NCBI GenBank assembly: GCA_963781785.1
Contig: CAWAHD010000005.1
Coordinates: 186,001-250,000, forward strand
Length of the DNA: 64,000 nt
Reading direction: 5' to 3'
Origin: CAWAHD01 sp963781785
GTDB lineage: Bacteria; Planctomycetota; Planctomycetia; Isosphaerales; Isosphaeraceae
The notes below the pieces were generated by a model. It was not told the origin of the DNA. It saw nothing but the letters and a program-made list of their open reading frames with translations, and did no database searches. The position numbers and the translations under genes are program-made. Below are positions 51,534 to 61,405 of this stretch, in pieces (position 1 is the first letter of the stretch; every line of letters starts with the position of its first letter).

Positions 51534-51767
51534 TCAGGAGCTCGGCACCTGAGGAGCACGAGCCGAGATGATCGGAACAGACTCTTGCGGGCGCCGACGA
51601 TCGACCCCCAGGACACCGCAGAGGTAGGCAATCGCCACGTGCTTGGTGACGTTGAGGCCGAGGATGCCCCAGAACACTCCCACACGGAACAGCCAGATAT
51701 TGACAGCGATGCACGCCACGAGGCGCAACATCCCCGCCAGGCTTATCTGTATGGTAGGACGTTCCAT
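51534..51767 (-). CDS. Small membrane protein
   Basis: The 77-residue protein starts MERPTIQISLAGMLRLVACI. Two hydrophobic stretches (LVACIAVNIWLFRVGVFWGIL and HVAIAYLCGVLGV) suggest one or two membrane helices. A tail follows (RRPQESVPIISARAP). The opening resembles small planctomycete membrane proteins but no specific family is recognised. The gene is divergent from the nuo operon. Confidence 0.5.
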   Translation of the reverse strand: MERPTIQISLAGMLRLVACIAVNIWLFRVGVFWGILGLNVTKHVAIAYLCGVLGVDRRRPQESVPIISARAPQVPSS

Positions 51768-51983
51768 AACGTCAATTATGGACGAGCAAGCTGCCCGCGG
51801 ATAGGGGATGACTGATGGAAAGATCGTCTCGATCCACCGTGCATTTCCCGCGCCGCGATTCTGTGGCGTGGCGGGTCGCGGGCGTCACCGCGTCGGGTGC
51901 CCTCTGGCGGACGCAGAGATCACGGTTTAGGATAGGCCGCAAAGCTGTAATGGGAAGACCTTGAATTCACGGACAGACCATCC

Positions 51984-52787
51984 ATGACGAATGCGACGAT
52001 CACGCGCCCCGAATGGAGCACGGTCATCGACCCTGTGCTCCAGAAAGAGCTGGAACAACATGTCCTGGTCACCAAGTGGGATCAGCTTCTGGGAATCATC
52101 GATACGGTGTATAACTGGGGCCGCCGATCTGCGCTCTGGCCGCTCGGCTTCGGGCTGGCTTGCTGCGCGATCGAGATGATCTGCACGGCATCGAGCCGAT
52201 TTGACATTGCCCGATTCGGCGCCGAAGTCTTCCGCGGCTCGCCGCGCCAGGCCGACCTGATGATCGTCTCGGGCACCGTCACCAAGACCATGATGCCGAT
52301 GATCGCCCGGCTCTACGACCAGATGCCAGAGCCGAAGTACGTGATCGCGATGGGGGCCTGCGCCACGGGCGGCGGGCCGTTCAAGGAAGGCTATAACGTG
52401 GTTTCGGGAGTCGACAAGTATATCCCGGTCGATGTTTATATCCCGGGCTGCCCCCCGACTCCTCAGGCGCTCTTGAACGGTCTGATCGTTCTGCAGAAGA
52501 AGATCGACGGCGAGCGGCTGGATATTCCGCTGCTCAACAAGCACGGTTTTGCGCCCTGGTACGGGAATGAGGTCGAGCGCGACATTCCCATTCCCGTCCT
52601 GGGTCCTGACCTGATCGACCTGCGCACGGTCGAGATCTCCGCGGAGCGGACGGCCCAGGGACTGGTCGAGGCTCGCGAGGCTCAGGTTGAGAAGCCCGCC
52701 AAGATCCCGGCGCCGCAGCCCGAAGCCGAAGCACCGGCCGAGGAAGCGGCCCCCGCGGCCGCGCCCCAAGGCGATGAGCAAGGTTGA
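51984..52787 (+). CDS. nuoB: NADH-quinone oxidoreductase subunit B
   Basis: The 267-residue protein MTNATITRPEWSTVIDPVLQ carries the ligands of cluster N2: FGLACCAIEM (two Cys), GACATGG and PGCPPTP. Subunit B links the iron-sulfur wire to the quinone site. The family normally ends near residue 200; here a Pro/Ala/Glu-rich extension (EKPAKIPAPQPEAEAPAEE) continues and overlaps the start of nuoC by 14 bp. It is the first gene of the operon and one of few in it without a frame break. Confidence 0.95.
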   Translation: MTNATITRPEWSTVIDPVLQKELEQHVLVTKWDQLLGIIDTVYNWGRRSALWPLGFGLACCAIEMICTASSRFDIARFGAEVFRGSPRQADLMIVSGTVTKTMMPMIARLYDQMPEPKYVIAMGACATGGGPFKEGYNVVSGVDKYIPVDVYIPGCPPTPQALLNGLIVLQKKIDGERLDIPLLNKHGFAPWYGNEVERDIPIPVLGPDLIDLRTVEISAERTAQGLVEAREAQVEKPAKIPAPQPEAEAPAEEAAPAAAPQGDEQG

Positions 52788-53557
52788 GATGATCCGCGCC
52801 AAGGCGCGAGGTGAACCGGTTCCGGACGCCGCCGCGTCGCCCCCGCCGGCGGAAGCCAAGCCGGCCCCGGCCGCCAAGCCCGGCAAGAAACCGAAGCACG
52901 CCGTGGCCCGTCCCAGTCTCGTCTGGCTGGGCGACGCCGGCCTCCGCGAGCTTGCCGGGCGAATCAACGCCGAGCTCGGGGCCGGCACCGTCACGATCAT
53001 CCAGGCGGGGCTCTTGGTTCAGACGGACAAGCTGGTCGAGTCGCGCTCTATCTGCGCGACAAGAACCCTGATCAAGTACGACTACCTGGCCAGTCTTCAG
53101 AGCGTGCACTTTGAAGATTGCATCGAGGTCAACTACCAGCTCGACAGCACGATCCAAGCCAGGGAAGCTTGATCGAGCTGCGGGTGCGCACCGCCGAGGC
53201 CGATGGCCAGGGAGAGGTTCCCTCGCTCTACTCAGGTCTACCGCGGGGCCGATTTCCAGGAGCGCGAGGTCTACGACATGATGGGGGTCCGGTTCACGGG
53301 CCACCCCGACCTCACCCGCATCTTGATGTGGGAGGGCTATGCGTATCACCCGCTTCGCAAGGATTTCCTCGAGCCCTATTATGAGGCACCGTCCAAGGTG
53401 TTTCCCAGTCGCGTTGACGAGGGCTTCGGCCAGCACTTCCGCTCCGAGGAGATCAACCCCTACGGCACGAACATGAAGGTCCCCAAGAACTTCACGGATT
53501 GGGCCAGCTTCTCCAGCGGCAGCGATCCCAAGGGACTACCGCTGTTGCCCAGCGGGC
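52774..53557 (+). CDS. nuoC: NADH-quinone oxidoreductase subunit C (frameshifted)
   Basis: From the ATG at 52774 the protein reads MSKVEMIRAKARGEPVP, a disordered N-terminus, then LVWLGDAGLRELAGRINAEL. The family core is spread over several frames: VALYLRDKNPD, YDYLASLQSVHFEDCIEVNY, LIELRVRTAEADGQ, and VYRGADFQEREVYDMMGVRF then HPDLTRILMWEGY. I place shifts near 53,041, 53,073, 53,165 and 53,212, with one or two more near 53,537-53,557. Subunit C belongs to the peripheral arm next to subunit D. There is no gap before nuoD, so the two may be fused. Confidence 0.85.
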
Positions 53558-54683
53558 GTGGAGATCGAGGAGCTCGATACCGACCAGTTCGTCGTCAGCA
53601 TGGGCCCGCAGCACCCGAGCACTCACGGGGTGTTCCGGCTCAACCTGCGGGTCGACGGCGAGACGATCATCGGGCTCAAGCCGGTGATGGGCTACATGCA
53701 CCGCAACCACGAGAAGATCGGCGAACGGAACACGTTTCTCATGAACTTCCCGTTCACCGACCGGCTCGACTACTTGACCAGCATGGGCAACAACTTCGGC
53801 TACGCCCTGGCGGTCGAGCAATTGATGGGCGACGACGCCAAGCCGCCCGAGCGTGCCGAGTATATCCGCGTGATCATGGCCGAGCTGACGCGGATCGCCA
53901 GCCACATGTGGTCGATCGGCTTCTTGCTCAACGACCTGGGGGCGTTTTTCACGCCGGCCCTCTATGCGATCGAGGAGCGCGAGCTGATCCTCGACCTGTT
54001 TGAATGGGCCGCGGGCAGCCGGATGATGTGCAACTACTTCCGATTCGGCGGAGTCGCCTTTGACCTGCCGCCGGCTGGATCGAGCGGTGCCGGGGCATCG
54101 TCAACGACCGGATCGACAAGCGGATCGACGAGCTCGACCGCTATCTGTCCAGGAATGAGATCGTGCTCGACCGCATGCAAGGGAGTCGGCGTCCTGACTC
54201 GCGAGCAGGCGATCAATTTCTCGACCGCCGGGCCGGTCCTGCGGGCCTCGAACGTGAACTACGACATCCGGCGGGCGGCCCCGTACGGCATCTACGATCG
54301 GTTTGACTTCAATGTGATCACCGCGTCAAACGGCGATCTTTACGACCGATATTACGTGCGGCTGCAGGAAATGCGGGAGAGTGCTCGCATCTTGAAGCAG
54401 GCGGTGCGCGACATTCCCGCGGGTCCGATCCTGCCGGGCAAGAAGAGCTACCAGATCAAGGTGCCCGCGGGTGAAGCGTATTCGCGCGTGGAGAACCCCA
54501 AGGGGGAGCTGGGCTACTACGTTGTATGCCGACGGCGTCCCGACGGCTTACCGCTACCATGTGCGCAGCCCGAGCTTCATCAACCTGACTGCGCTCGAGG
54601 CGATGTGCCTGGGCCATACCATCGCCGACGTCGTGGGCATCCTGGGCAGCCTCGACATCGTGCTGGGCGAGGTCGACCGGTGA
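53558..54683 (+). CDS. nuoD: NADH-quinone oxidoreductase subunit D (frameshifted)
   Basis: Reading from GTG 53558, the frame gives VEIEELDTDQFVVSMGPQHP, with the conserved STHGV.RL.L..DGE stretch, then YMHRNHEKIGE and SHMWSIGFLLND. Frame shifts near 54,072, 54,184 and 54,527 divide the sequence, but all parts are present: GWIERCRGIVNDRIDKRIDE, GVGVLTREQAINFSTAGPVL, SPSFINLTALEAMCLGHTIA and DIVLGEVDR at the end. Subunit D forms the quinone-binding cavity with B. The G run near 54,184 has one extra base, and removing it restores RMQGVGVLT. It could be the second half of a NuoCD fusion. Confidence 0.88.
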
Positions 54684-54753
54684 GCCGCGCCGCCTCGATT
54701 TCTCAGTCACGGGTTTTTGGGTCGTCACGCTTTCGGAACGAGGGTTAGATTCG

Positions 54754-55470
54754 ATGAGCATCGGTGCTGGGATTATCAGGGGGCACCTGGTCACGCTCAG
54801 GCGGTTCTTGCTCACGTTCTGGCGGATTTCCGCGCTGGGCCAGGGCCTGAAGCGGCGCGGCGGCGGCACGCATCTTCATCGACTTGTTCCGCACGCCCGA
54901 CCGCGGCAAAGAGCCGACGATCACTGCAAGACTTCAAGACGACGGGGCTTTTCACGGTCGAATACCCCGACGAGCGGCTGCCGGTCTACGAGCGGTTTCG
55001 CGTCTTGCCCGTGCTCGATTTACGACACCGAGGACGGCAACGTCCGTTGCACGTCGTGCAACATCTGCGCCAAGGTCTGCCCGCCGCAGTGCATCTGGAT
55101 GAGCCAGGCCAAGAGCCCGAAGGGGACGGTCGTGCCGCTCCCGGAGGACTTTTATATCGACATGGACGTCTGCATGAACTGCGGCCTTTGCTCCGAGTAC
55201 TGCCCGTTCGACGCGATCAAGATGGACCACAACTTCGAGCTCTCGAATTACGAGCGTCACCAGACCCACATTTTCGACCTGCAGGACTTGCTGGTGTCGA
55301 GCGAGTTCTACGCCAAGACTCACCCCGAGGCCTGGAACAGCGCCGACGAGGTCACCGAGCGAAACAAGGTCGCCAAGAAGAAAGACCAGCGGCTGCAGAA
55401 GGCGCTGGCGGCTACCAAGCCGGCTGCCAAGCCGGCTGCCAAGCCCGTGCCCCAGCCGGCCAAAGCGTGA
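54754..55470 (+). CDS. nuoI: NADH-quinone oxidoreductase subunit I (frameshifted)
   Basis: The ATG at 54754 starts MSIGAGIIRGHLVTLRRFLL. Three one-base gains near 54,868, 54,923 and 55,017 take the frame away and back. The pieces are IFIDLFRTPDRGKEPTI, LQDFKTTGLFTVEYPDERLP, and IYDTEDGNVRC. The two 4Fe-4S motifs CTSCNICAKVCP and CMNCGLCSEYCP, which hold clusters N6a and N6b, are intact. A Lys/Ala-rich C-terminal tail (LAATKPAAKPAAKPVPQPA) follows. In most complex I operons nuoI follows nuoH; here it precedes nuoA. Confidence 0.9.
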   Translation: MSIGAGIIRGHLVTLRRFLLTFWRISALGQGLKRRGGGTHLHRLVPHARPRQRADDHCKTSRRRGFSRSNTPTSGCRSTSGFASCPCSIYDTEDGNVRCTSCNICAKVCPPQCIWMSQAKSPKGTVVPLPEDFYIDMDVCMNCGLCSEYCPFDAIKMDHNFELSNYERHQTHIFDLQDLLVSSEFYAKTHPEAWNSADEVTERNKVAKKKDQRLQKALAATKPAAKPAAKPVPQPAKA

Positions 55471-55554
55471 TAATGCCTGGCGGCTTGCCAGCGCCAGTTC
55501 GCAGCCATTAAGATGATCGCTCCCACTGACACAGCCCTCGAGAGTTTCCGACCA

Positions 55555-55824
55555 TGATCCCCCCGCCCCCGAAACCGACAGTATCCGCCCGGGAACGCGA
55601 GTGCGCGTCACGCAGCACGTGCGCGTCGGCCATCGCCGGTGGCTGACGCAGGTCGAGGGAGTGGTCGTGAACGAAGGCCGCCGTCCGGTGGGAGGCATCG
55701 AGATGGGGGGCAAGGCCTCGTACTGCCATCAAAAGACATTGCAACTGAAGCGCGACGACGGTGAGCTGACCGAGGTCGCCGTCGACGAAGAGACCCAGGT
55801 GGAAACAATCGCCGGCCCGAAGCT
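55555..55824 (+). CDS. Small planctomycete protein inside the nuo operon (frameshifted)
   Basis: The frame starts ATGATCCCCCCGCCC and after a one-base shift near 55,597 continues TRVRVTQHVRVGHRRWLTQV then EGVVVNEGRRPVGG and a KASYCHQKTLQLKRDDGELT ... DEETQVETI end. The pattern 'GTRVRVTQ..R.G...W.T.VEG.VV' followed by LKRDDGELT resembles a small planctomycete family, about 85 residues, probably a beta-barrel. Its function is unknown. The exact stop is uncertain because of the frame problems. Confidence 0.55.
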
Positions 55825-55950
55825 TGACCCGGATCCTGAAGTTTGCGAGCGGGCCGGCCGCCACAGTAAGAGGTTGCCGGACGATGACTCGCAGACGATC
55901 TTGGTTCGGACTTTTTTTGACGAGCTGATCGCGAGATTCGAGAGACTACC

Positions 55951-56318
55951 ATGGTCCTTTACAACTATATCTTCGTCGGGCTGCTTGCTCCTGGTCGCGA
56001 TCGTGTTCTGCGCTGGCGCCGCTCTGTGGTCGAGTGGTTGATCGCCCCCCGCAAGCGACGCTGGCCAAGGGAGACACGTACGAATGCGGCGTGAAGACCT
56101 ACGGCGAAACCTGGGTCCGGTTTCGGATTCAGTATTATATTTACGCGATCATGTTTGTCGTGTTTCGACATCGAGACCGTGTTCCTGTTTCCGTGGGCGG
56201 CAGCTACGCCGGACTGGGCGCAATGGTTGCGACTGGTCGAGATGGTCGTGTTCCTGCTGATCTTGCTCGCGTCGGTCTGGTCTACGCATGGGCCAAGGGG
56301 GTCTTACGATGGGTTTGA
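55951..56318 (+). CDS. nuoA: NADH-quinone oxidoreductase subunit A (frameshifted)
   Basis: From ATG 55951 the frame reads MVLYNYIFVGLL. Four more pieces are found after shifts near 55,989, 56,031, 56,065, 56,168 and 56,281: LLLVAIVFCAGAALW, EWLIAPRK, TLAKGDTYECGVKTYG and FDIETVFLFPWA. The end is LVYAWAKGVLRWV. YECG and the DIETVFLFPWA stretch are family hallmarks. Three membrane helices are expected. With five breaks in 368 bp it is the most fragmented gene in the window, although almost no conserved residue is lost. Confidence 0.85.
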
Positions 56319-56350
56319 TCGAATCGCGAGACGATTGACCAGCTGGTGAA

Positions 56351-57626
56351 GTGATCGCGATCGGCTTGGTTGCATGGAGACCGGCGGTGAATCGTGGCCT
56401 CGAGGCACGACGGTCTGCAGCACGGCTGGTGACTCACGAATGTCGCTGGGCTCTCTGGCTTTTCGTCGGCTTTTTCGGCGTTTTCCCGGGCATCGTGGCC
56501 TACATGGTCTGGCTCGAGCGGAAGGTGGCCGCGCGGTTTCAGGACCGGATCGGGCCCAACCGGGTGGGGCCGCTCGGGCTGCTTCAGCCGATCGCCGACG
56601 CGATCAAGCTGATCACCAAGGAAGACTTGGTCCCGCGCAACGCGGATCGGCTGGTTCACCTGGCTGCGCCGGTGATGGTCATCGTGTCGGCGTTTCTGGT
56701 GATGGCGGTGATTCCGTTCGCCGTCGACATGGCGCCGGTCAATCTTCCGTCGGGCATGGTGTACCTGATTGCGGTGTCGAGCATGAGCCCGCTGGGCATC
56801 TTCCTGGCGGGATGGTCGAGCCGCAACAAGTACTCGCTGTTGGGGGCGATGCGGTCGGTTGCTCAGCTTGTATCCTACGAAGTGCCCCAGGTGCTCTCGA
56901 CTGATCCCGATCGTGCTCTGGGCGGGAAGCTTGAGCCTGGTGACGGTCTTTGACCAGCAGCTCGAGTTCGGCTGGTGCATCTTCTCGCCGCCCGGACTCC
57001 TGGCTTCGTGATCCTGTTGATCGCGAGCATCGCCGAGGTCAACCGCACGCCGTTCGACCTGCCCGAAGCCGAGTCGGAGATCATCGCCGGCTATCACACC
57101 GAATACTCCGGCATGCGGTTCGGCCTGTTCTTCCTGGCCGAGTATCTCAGCGTCTTCGCCGTGAGTTGCGTGGCGACGGCTCTCTTCCTGGGCGGGGGAA
57201 CGCCGATTCCGTTCGTCGAGTTTCCGACGAACTTCCTCGGCGAGACAATTCTTCTCCGTACGTTGTGGTCGACCTGATCTTGATTCCGGTCTTCATGGGC
57301 AAGGTGTTGTTTTTCATTTTCCTGATGTTCTGGATCAGGGCGACCCTGCCGCGGATGCGGGTCGACCGGCTGATGAACTTCGCATGGAAGTACCTGGTGC
57401 CGCTGGTCGATCGTGAACATGCTGGCGGCCGGGCGTCTGGTACGAGATCGTGATCCGGCCGGGTGCGCTCACGTTCTCGCGAACTGGATCTGGTGGAACG
57501 GTTGGACGACCGGTGATCTGATCGTGGTTCTGGCGGTGCTGGCTCGTCGCTGCGGGTGCAATCGCCGTGGCTTCGGCCGAGCGCGGCCCGTTGGGGTCGG
57601 AGTGGCCGACGGTCGGCGTTGCGTGA
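56351..57626 (+). CDS. nuoH: NADH-quinone oxidoreductase subunit H (frameshifted)
   Basis: The start is uncertain; a GTG at 56351 opens the frame in which WALWLFVGFFGVFPGIVAYM leads to WLERKVAARFQDRIGPNRVG, the family signature. Further pieces follow shifts near 56,900, 56,993, 57,255, 57,409, 57,434, 57,480 and 57,542. They include LIPIVLWAGSLSLVTVFDQQ, AEVNRTPFDLPEAESEIIAG, YVVVDLILIPVFMGKVLFF, WIRATLPRMRVDRLMNFAWK and VWYEIVIRPG. The end is LVAAGAIAVASAERGPLG then a TGA at 57624. NuoH forms part of the quinone tunnel and has eight membrane helices. Several breaks are one extra G or C. Confidence 0.85.
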
Positions 57627-57676
57627 CCAGCCGCGACTGGACTGAAAGCTTGAACAATCACAGTGGAGTCGCAGAC

Positions 57677-58433
57677 GTGATCCAGGTTTTGTTCGTGGTG
57701 ATCGCGGGCCGTCGGGCTGGCCGCGGCTCTGGGGACGATTCTGGCGCGCAACCTGGTGCGGGCGGCTCTTTATCTGATCGCGTTTTTCTTCACGGTCGCC
57801 TGCATTTTCGTGCTCCTGGAAGCCGAGTTTCTGGCAGCGCTTCAGGTGCTGGTCTATATCGGTGCGGTGGCGATCATCCTGATGTTCGGCATCATGCTGA
57901 CCCGCAATATCCAGGGCGACGATCCGACGACCGCCCCGTCGGCATGGCGGCTGCCGGGACTGGTCGCCGGGCTCGGTGTATTCCTGGTCCTTGCCTACGG
58001 GATCAGTAACCAGACCGGGATCGGCAGTCAGTACTCCTGGTCGACCGTCGATGTCCGGCCGAAACTGGGGGACGTCAGCGGCCCGAACGCTTCGCCACGG
58101 GCTTTGGCGGTGAACAACATGGCCAGAGTCGTGGGCAAAGAATTGATGACGCGGTATGTGATTGCCTTCGAGGTGGCCGGGCTGCTGTTGACAGCGGCGC
58201 TCGTGGGGGCGATCGCCATCGCCCATCGCGAAGAACTCGAGCCGGGCGCGACTCGGTCATCGCGTCGCGGATCGCAAGAGCGCGCGGGCAGCTCTCCATC
58301 GGGCGGCGGGGCTGCGTCCGTGCTCGAGCCGGCTTCCGCCGGGGCGCCTGCTCGCGATGAATCGCGCCCGGGTCGACCGTGGCTTTGGGCCGACGTCCCC
58401 TGGATTTCCAAGTTTCATCGCATGATGTCGTGA
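57677..58433 (+). CDS. nuoJ: NADH-quinone oxidoreductase subunit J (one frameshift)
   Basis: From GTG 57677 the frame gives VIQVLFVVIA; an extra G near 57,707 must be skipped to reach AVGLAAALGTILARNLVRAA then LIAFFFTVACIFVLLEAEFL and LQVLVYIGAVAIILMFGIML, the typical TM3 region. The rest is open to 58433, with an unusual 60-residue hydrophilic Ser/Gly/Arg-rich tail. Five membrane helices are expected. NuoJ couples quinone-site changes to the antiporter subunits. Confidence 0.9.
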
Positions 58434-58455
58434 CGAACCGAAAAGAGCCGAAGCA

Positions 58456-58786
58456 ATGACTAACGATATCCCGCTGACCTGGTTCTTGTATTTTGCCGCT
58501 GCATCATTCGCCATCGGCCTGGCGGGCGTCCTGGTGCGGCGCAACGCCGATCGCCGTGTTGATGGCCATCGAGATCATGCTGAACGCTGCCAATATCAAC
58601 CTGGTGGCATTCTGGCGGTATGGGCCCGAGCGGCCGGAAAGCGGGCCGATCGGCGGCATCATCCTGGCCATCATGGTCCTGACTGTCGCGGCTTCGGAAG
58701 TCGCCGTGGGGATCGGACTGATCTTGCTGTGTTATCGCCGCTGGCATGCCGCCGATGTCGATCGGTACGACAGCCTGGAAGGCTGA
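58456..58786 (+). CDS. nuoK: NADH-quinone oxidoreductase subunit K (one frameshift)
   Basis: ATG 58456 opens MTNDIPLTWFLYFAAASFAI. After an extra G near 58,549 the frame continues IAVLMAIEIMLNAANINLVA, which holds the conserved membrane Glu (IEIMLNA), then VLTVAASEVAVGIGLILLCY with the second Glu. The product of about 110 residues has three membrane helices. It lies 22 bp after nuoJ. Confidence 0.92.
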
Positions 58787-58838
58787 CCCCTCGGACTTGG
58801 ATTGACCCCAGCGCCCGAACCGTGCAACGAGGAGTCCC

Positions 58839-60763
58839 ATGACGCTCAGCTTTCGCGACGTTTTCTTCCTGAGTCCCGAGATTGTCTTGACGGTCTGGGG
58901 GCTGATCGTGCTCTTGGTCGACGTGGGACTGGCGCGCCGGCTAGGCGCGGCCGAGCGGCGCCGGCGGATCGGATCGCTGTCCCTGATCGGCGTGGCGCTG
59001 GCTCTGTTTGCCGCCGTGGTGGTGTGCCTGGTGCCCTTGTACGTGCGCGCCAACCCTTTCAATGTCGATACAACGGCCGCCATCGCCGGCAGCGATCTGA
59101 CCGAGAGACCATGGTTGAGCCCGGACGCAGCGAAATACTTCATGGAATCCGACCCCGTCATTTTCTTCGGCACGATTGCCGGCGACATTCAGAGCAGCGT
59201 CTTCAACGTCCTGTACGTCGTGCTGCTGGGCCTGGTGGTCGGGTTGTCGATGAGCTAGGTCGTTCACCGAAGAGTGGGGCGAGTATTTCGCGCTCATGTT
59301 CTGGGCCACCGTGGGGATGATGCTGCTCACCGCGGCGGAAGAGCTTGTGACGCTGTTCTTGACGCTCGAGACGATGACGATTTGCCTTTACCTGAGCACG
59401 GCTTTGGAGAAGACGAGGCGGCGGTCGGCGGAGGGGGGGCTCAAGTATTTCGTCTACGGATCCGTCTCCTCGGCTCTCTTTCTCTTTGGACTGAGCCTTG
59501 TTTATGGGATGACGGGGACGACTCAGCTCGAGGGGATACGCAAGATCCTGCACGGCTCGGGGGTCGAGGGACTGTCCGGCAACGTGGCCGGAGCGACGGC
59601 GATCCTGCTCTTGATGGTGGGGTTCGGGTTCAAGGTCGCCGCGGTTCCGTTTCACCAGTGGGCTCCGGATGCGTATGAGGGAGCGCCCGCGCCGGTGACG
59701 GCGTGGATCGCGACCGGTTCGAAGCTCGCCAGCTTCGTCGCTCTGATGAAGGTGTTCTTGCACGCGCTCTCGCCGTGGTCGAACCCGGACGACCAGCATC
59801 ATGGGGCCCGGGTGGCTGGGGATCATCGCGATCATCTCGGCCGTGACGATGACCTACGGCAACTTTGCAGCGCTTGCCCAGCGGAACCTCAAGAGGATGC
59901 TGGCTTATTCGTCGATCGCCCATGCCGGCTACATTCTGGTCGGCGTCGCGGCGGTGAGCGTTTCGTCGAGCCCCCCGTATGGAAGTGCGGCGGGAGCGGT
60001 CTTGTATTATCTCGTCGTTTACGCCTTCGCCAACGTCGGGGCTTTCGCAGTCGCCGCCTGGCTGGTCCGCGACAAGAACAGCGACGACATCGACGACCTG
60101 AACGGGCTCGGCTTTCAAGAGCCGCTCCTGGCAAGCTGCATCCTGGTGCTCATGCTGTCCTTGATCGGCATCCCTCCGCTGGCGGGCTTCTTCGGCAAGC
60201 TCTACGTCTTCATGGAAGCCTTGAACCAGGACGACAAGAGGCCGTCCGTCACCTTGATCTGGCTGGTCGCACTCGGGCTCTTCAACTCGGTCGTCTCGGC
60301 GTTTTACTATGTACGCGTCCTCAAGGCGATGTTCCTGCGCGAGCCATCCGCCAAGAGGCTGGCTCCCGCGGGTCGGCCCATTGCGGTGCCGATTGTGCTC
60401 GGGACGATCGTGGTGGTGATCTTCGGGGTGATGCCGGCGTCGCTCATGAATGTGATGCAGGCCGGCGCTGTGCCGATGCTGACCGATCCGGTGGATGTAC
60501 CTCCGCCGCGGGCGCCGGTGGCGATTCCGCCGAAGGCCACAACCGCCAAGACGGCCAGCGTCCCGCAGGCTTACTCAGAAAAGCAGATCAAGGCAATGAG
60601 AGATCAGGTCAAGGGCGGCAACCCGCCGCCCGGCAAGTCGGCTCCAGCGAAAAAGAAGTCGGCTCCAGCGAAATCGAAGTCGTCTGGAGGTGCCGGCGGG
60701 GTGGCGCCTGCCAAGAAAGCCGCCGCCGGTGCATCCATGAAGAAAAGCGAATCCCGTCCTTGA
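58839..60763 (+). CDS. nuoN: NADH-quinone oxidoreductase subunit N (two frameshifts)
   Basis: From ATG 58839 the protein reads MTLSFRDVFFLSPEIVLTVW. A one-base gain near 59,259 creates TAG; the next frame holds WGEYFALMFWATVGMMLLTA, LKYFVYGSVSSALFLFGLSL and FKVAAVPFHQWAPDAYEGAP. A second shift near 59,790 leads to MTYGNFAALAQRNLKRMLAY and GVAAVSVSSSPPYGSA. Lys of AVPFHQWAPD/FK, LK and KRML motifs is conserved, as in antiporter-like subunits. The Pro/Lys/Ala-rich tail (KSAPAKKKSAPAKSKSS) of about 90 residues is unusual. It directly follows nuoK; nuoL and nuoM are not between them. Confidence 0.9.
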
Positions 60764-60781
60764 GTTCGGAATCAGACGTCC

Positions 60782-61189
60782 ATGGCGATCATCAATACCT
60801 TGCAGAAGTGTCTCGATAGCCCCTATCTATTCGAAGACAAGGAAGCCCCAACCCGGATCGTGGAGCTCCTTGCCAAGGCGGGCGATCGACTCGAGGCCGC
60901 GGCGAACGTGCACACGAGCGGCCAGGGCGACCCGGCCGACGTGGTCTTCTTGAGCTACGAGGCGATGTTTAGCTGTGTCCGCGCATTGGTCTACGCCAAG
61001 GGATATCGGGAATTCGGACTACGCTGCCTGTTGCTCGCCTGTGAAAACCTCTACGTCCGCACCGGCCAGCTCGACGGGGAGCATCTGCGCAAGTTCGAGC
61101 TGGCCCAACGGCTCAAGATGTCGCCGGCCGAGGCCGTTGAAGCGTCATCGGCGTTCGTCAAACGCACACTCGAGTTATTGCAGATCTAG
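60782..61189 (+). CDS. HEPN-like helical protein
   Basis: The 135-residue protein MAIINTLQKCLDSPYLFEDK is all-helical. The segment FLSYEAMFSCVRALVYAKGY then EFGLRCLLLACENLYV, followed by LRKFELAQRLKMSPAEAVEA, resembles small HEPN-type four-helix proteins. The R.4-6H catalytic motif of HEPN nucleases is not visible, so it may be a non-catalytic member. It lies 18 bp after nuoN on the same strand and could be co-transcribed. Function unknown. Confidence 0.5.
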   Translation: MAIINTLQKCLDSPYLFEDKEAPTRIVELLAKAGDRLEAAANVHTSGQGDPADVVFLSYEAMFSCVRALVYAKGYREFGLRCLLLACENLYVRTGQLDGEHLRKFELAQRLKMSPAEAVEASSAFVKRTLELLQI

Positions 61190-61405
61190 CCAAGCACAAC
61201 GAACTCCGATATTCGTCGGTCCCGTCGATCCGAATCCGACCGGTCTCCGGCACCCCGATCACTGCATCGTCACTGGGGGCCGGATACCCGCACACCGATC
61301 CGTAGACTTTCAAGCTCCGAACAATCATCGAGACGAGCGTTCGGCACCCGCCTCGGTCGCGCCGTCGCGGTGAACAACACAGATCGGGGAGGGCCAGAGA
61401 TTTAT
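61190..61405. other. Intergenic region between convergent genes
   Basis: No coding frame is supported here. Confidence 0.5.

Noticed and set aside
52774..60763. The nuo genes as true pseudogenes.
   Set aside because: Only single-base indels are seen and family residues are otherwise intact; decay without substitutions is unlikely, so I annotate them as genes with probable sequence errors.
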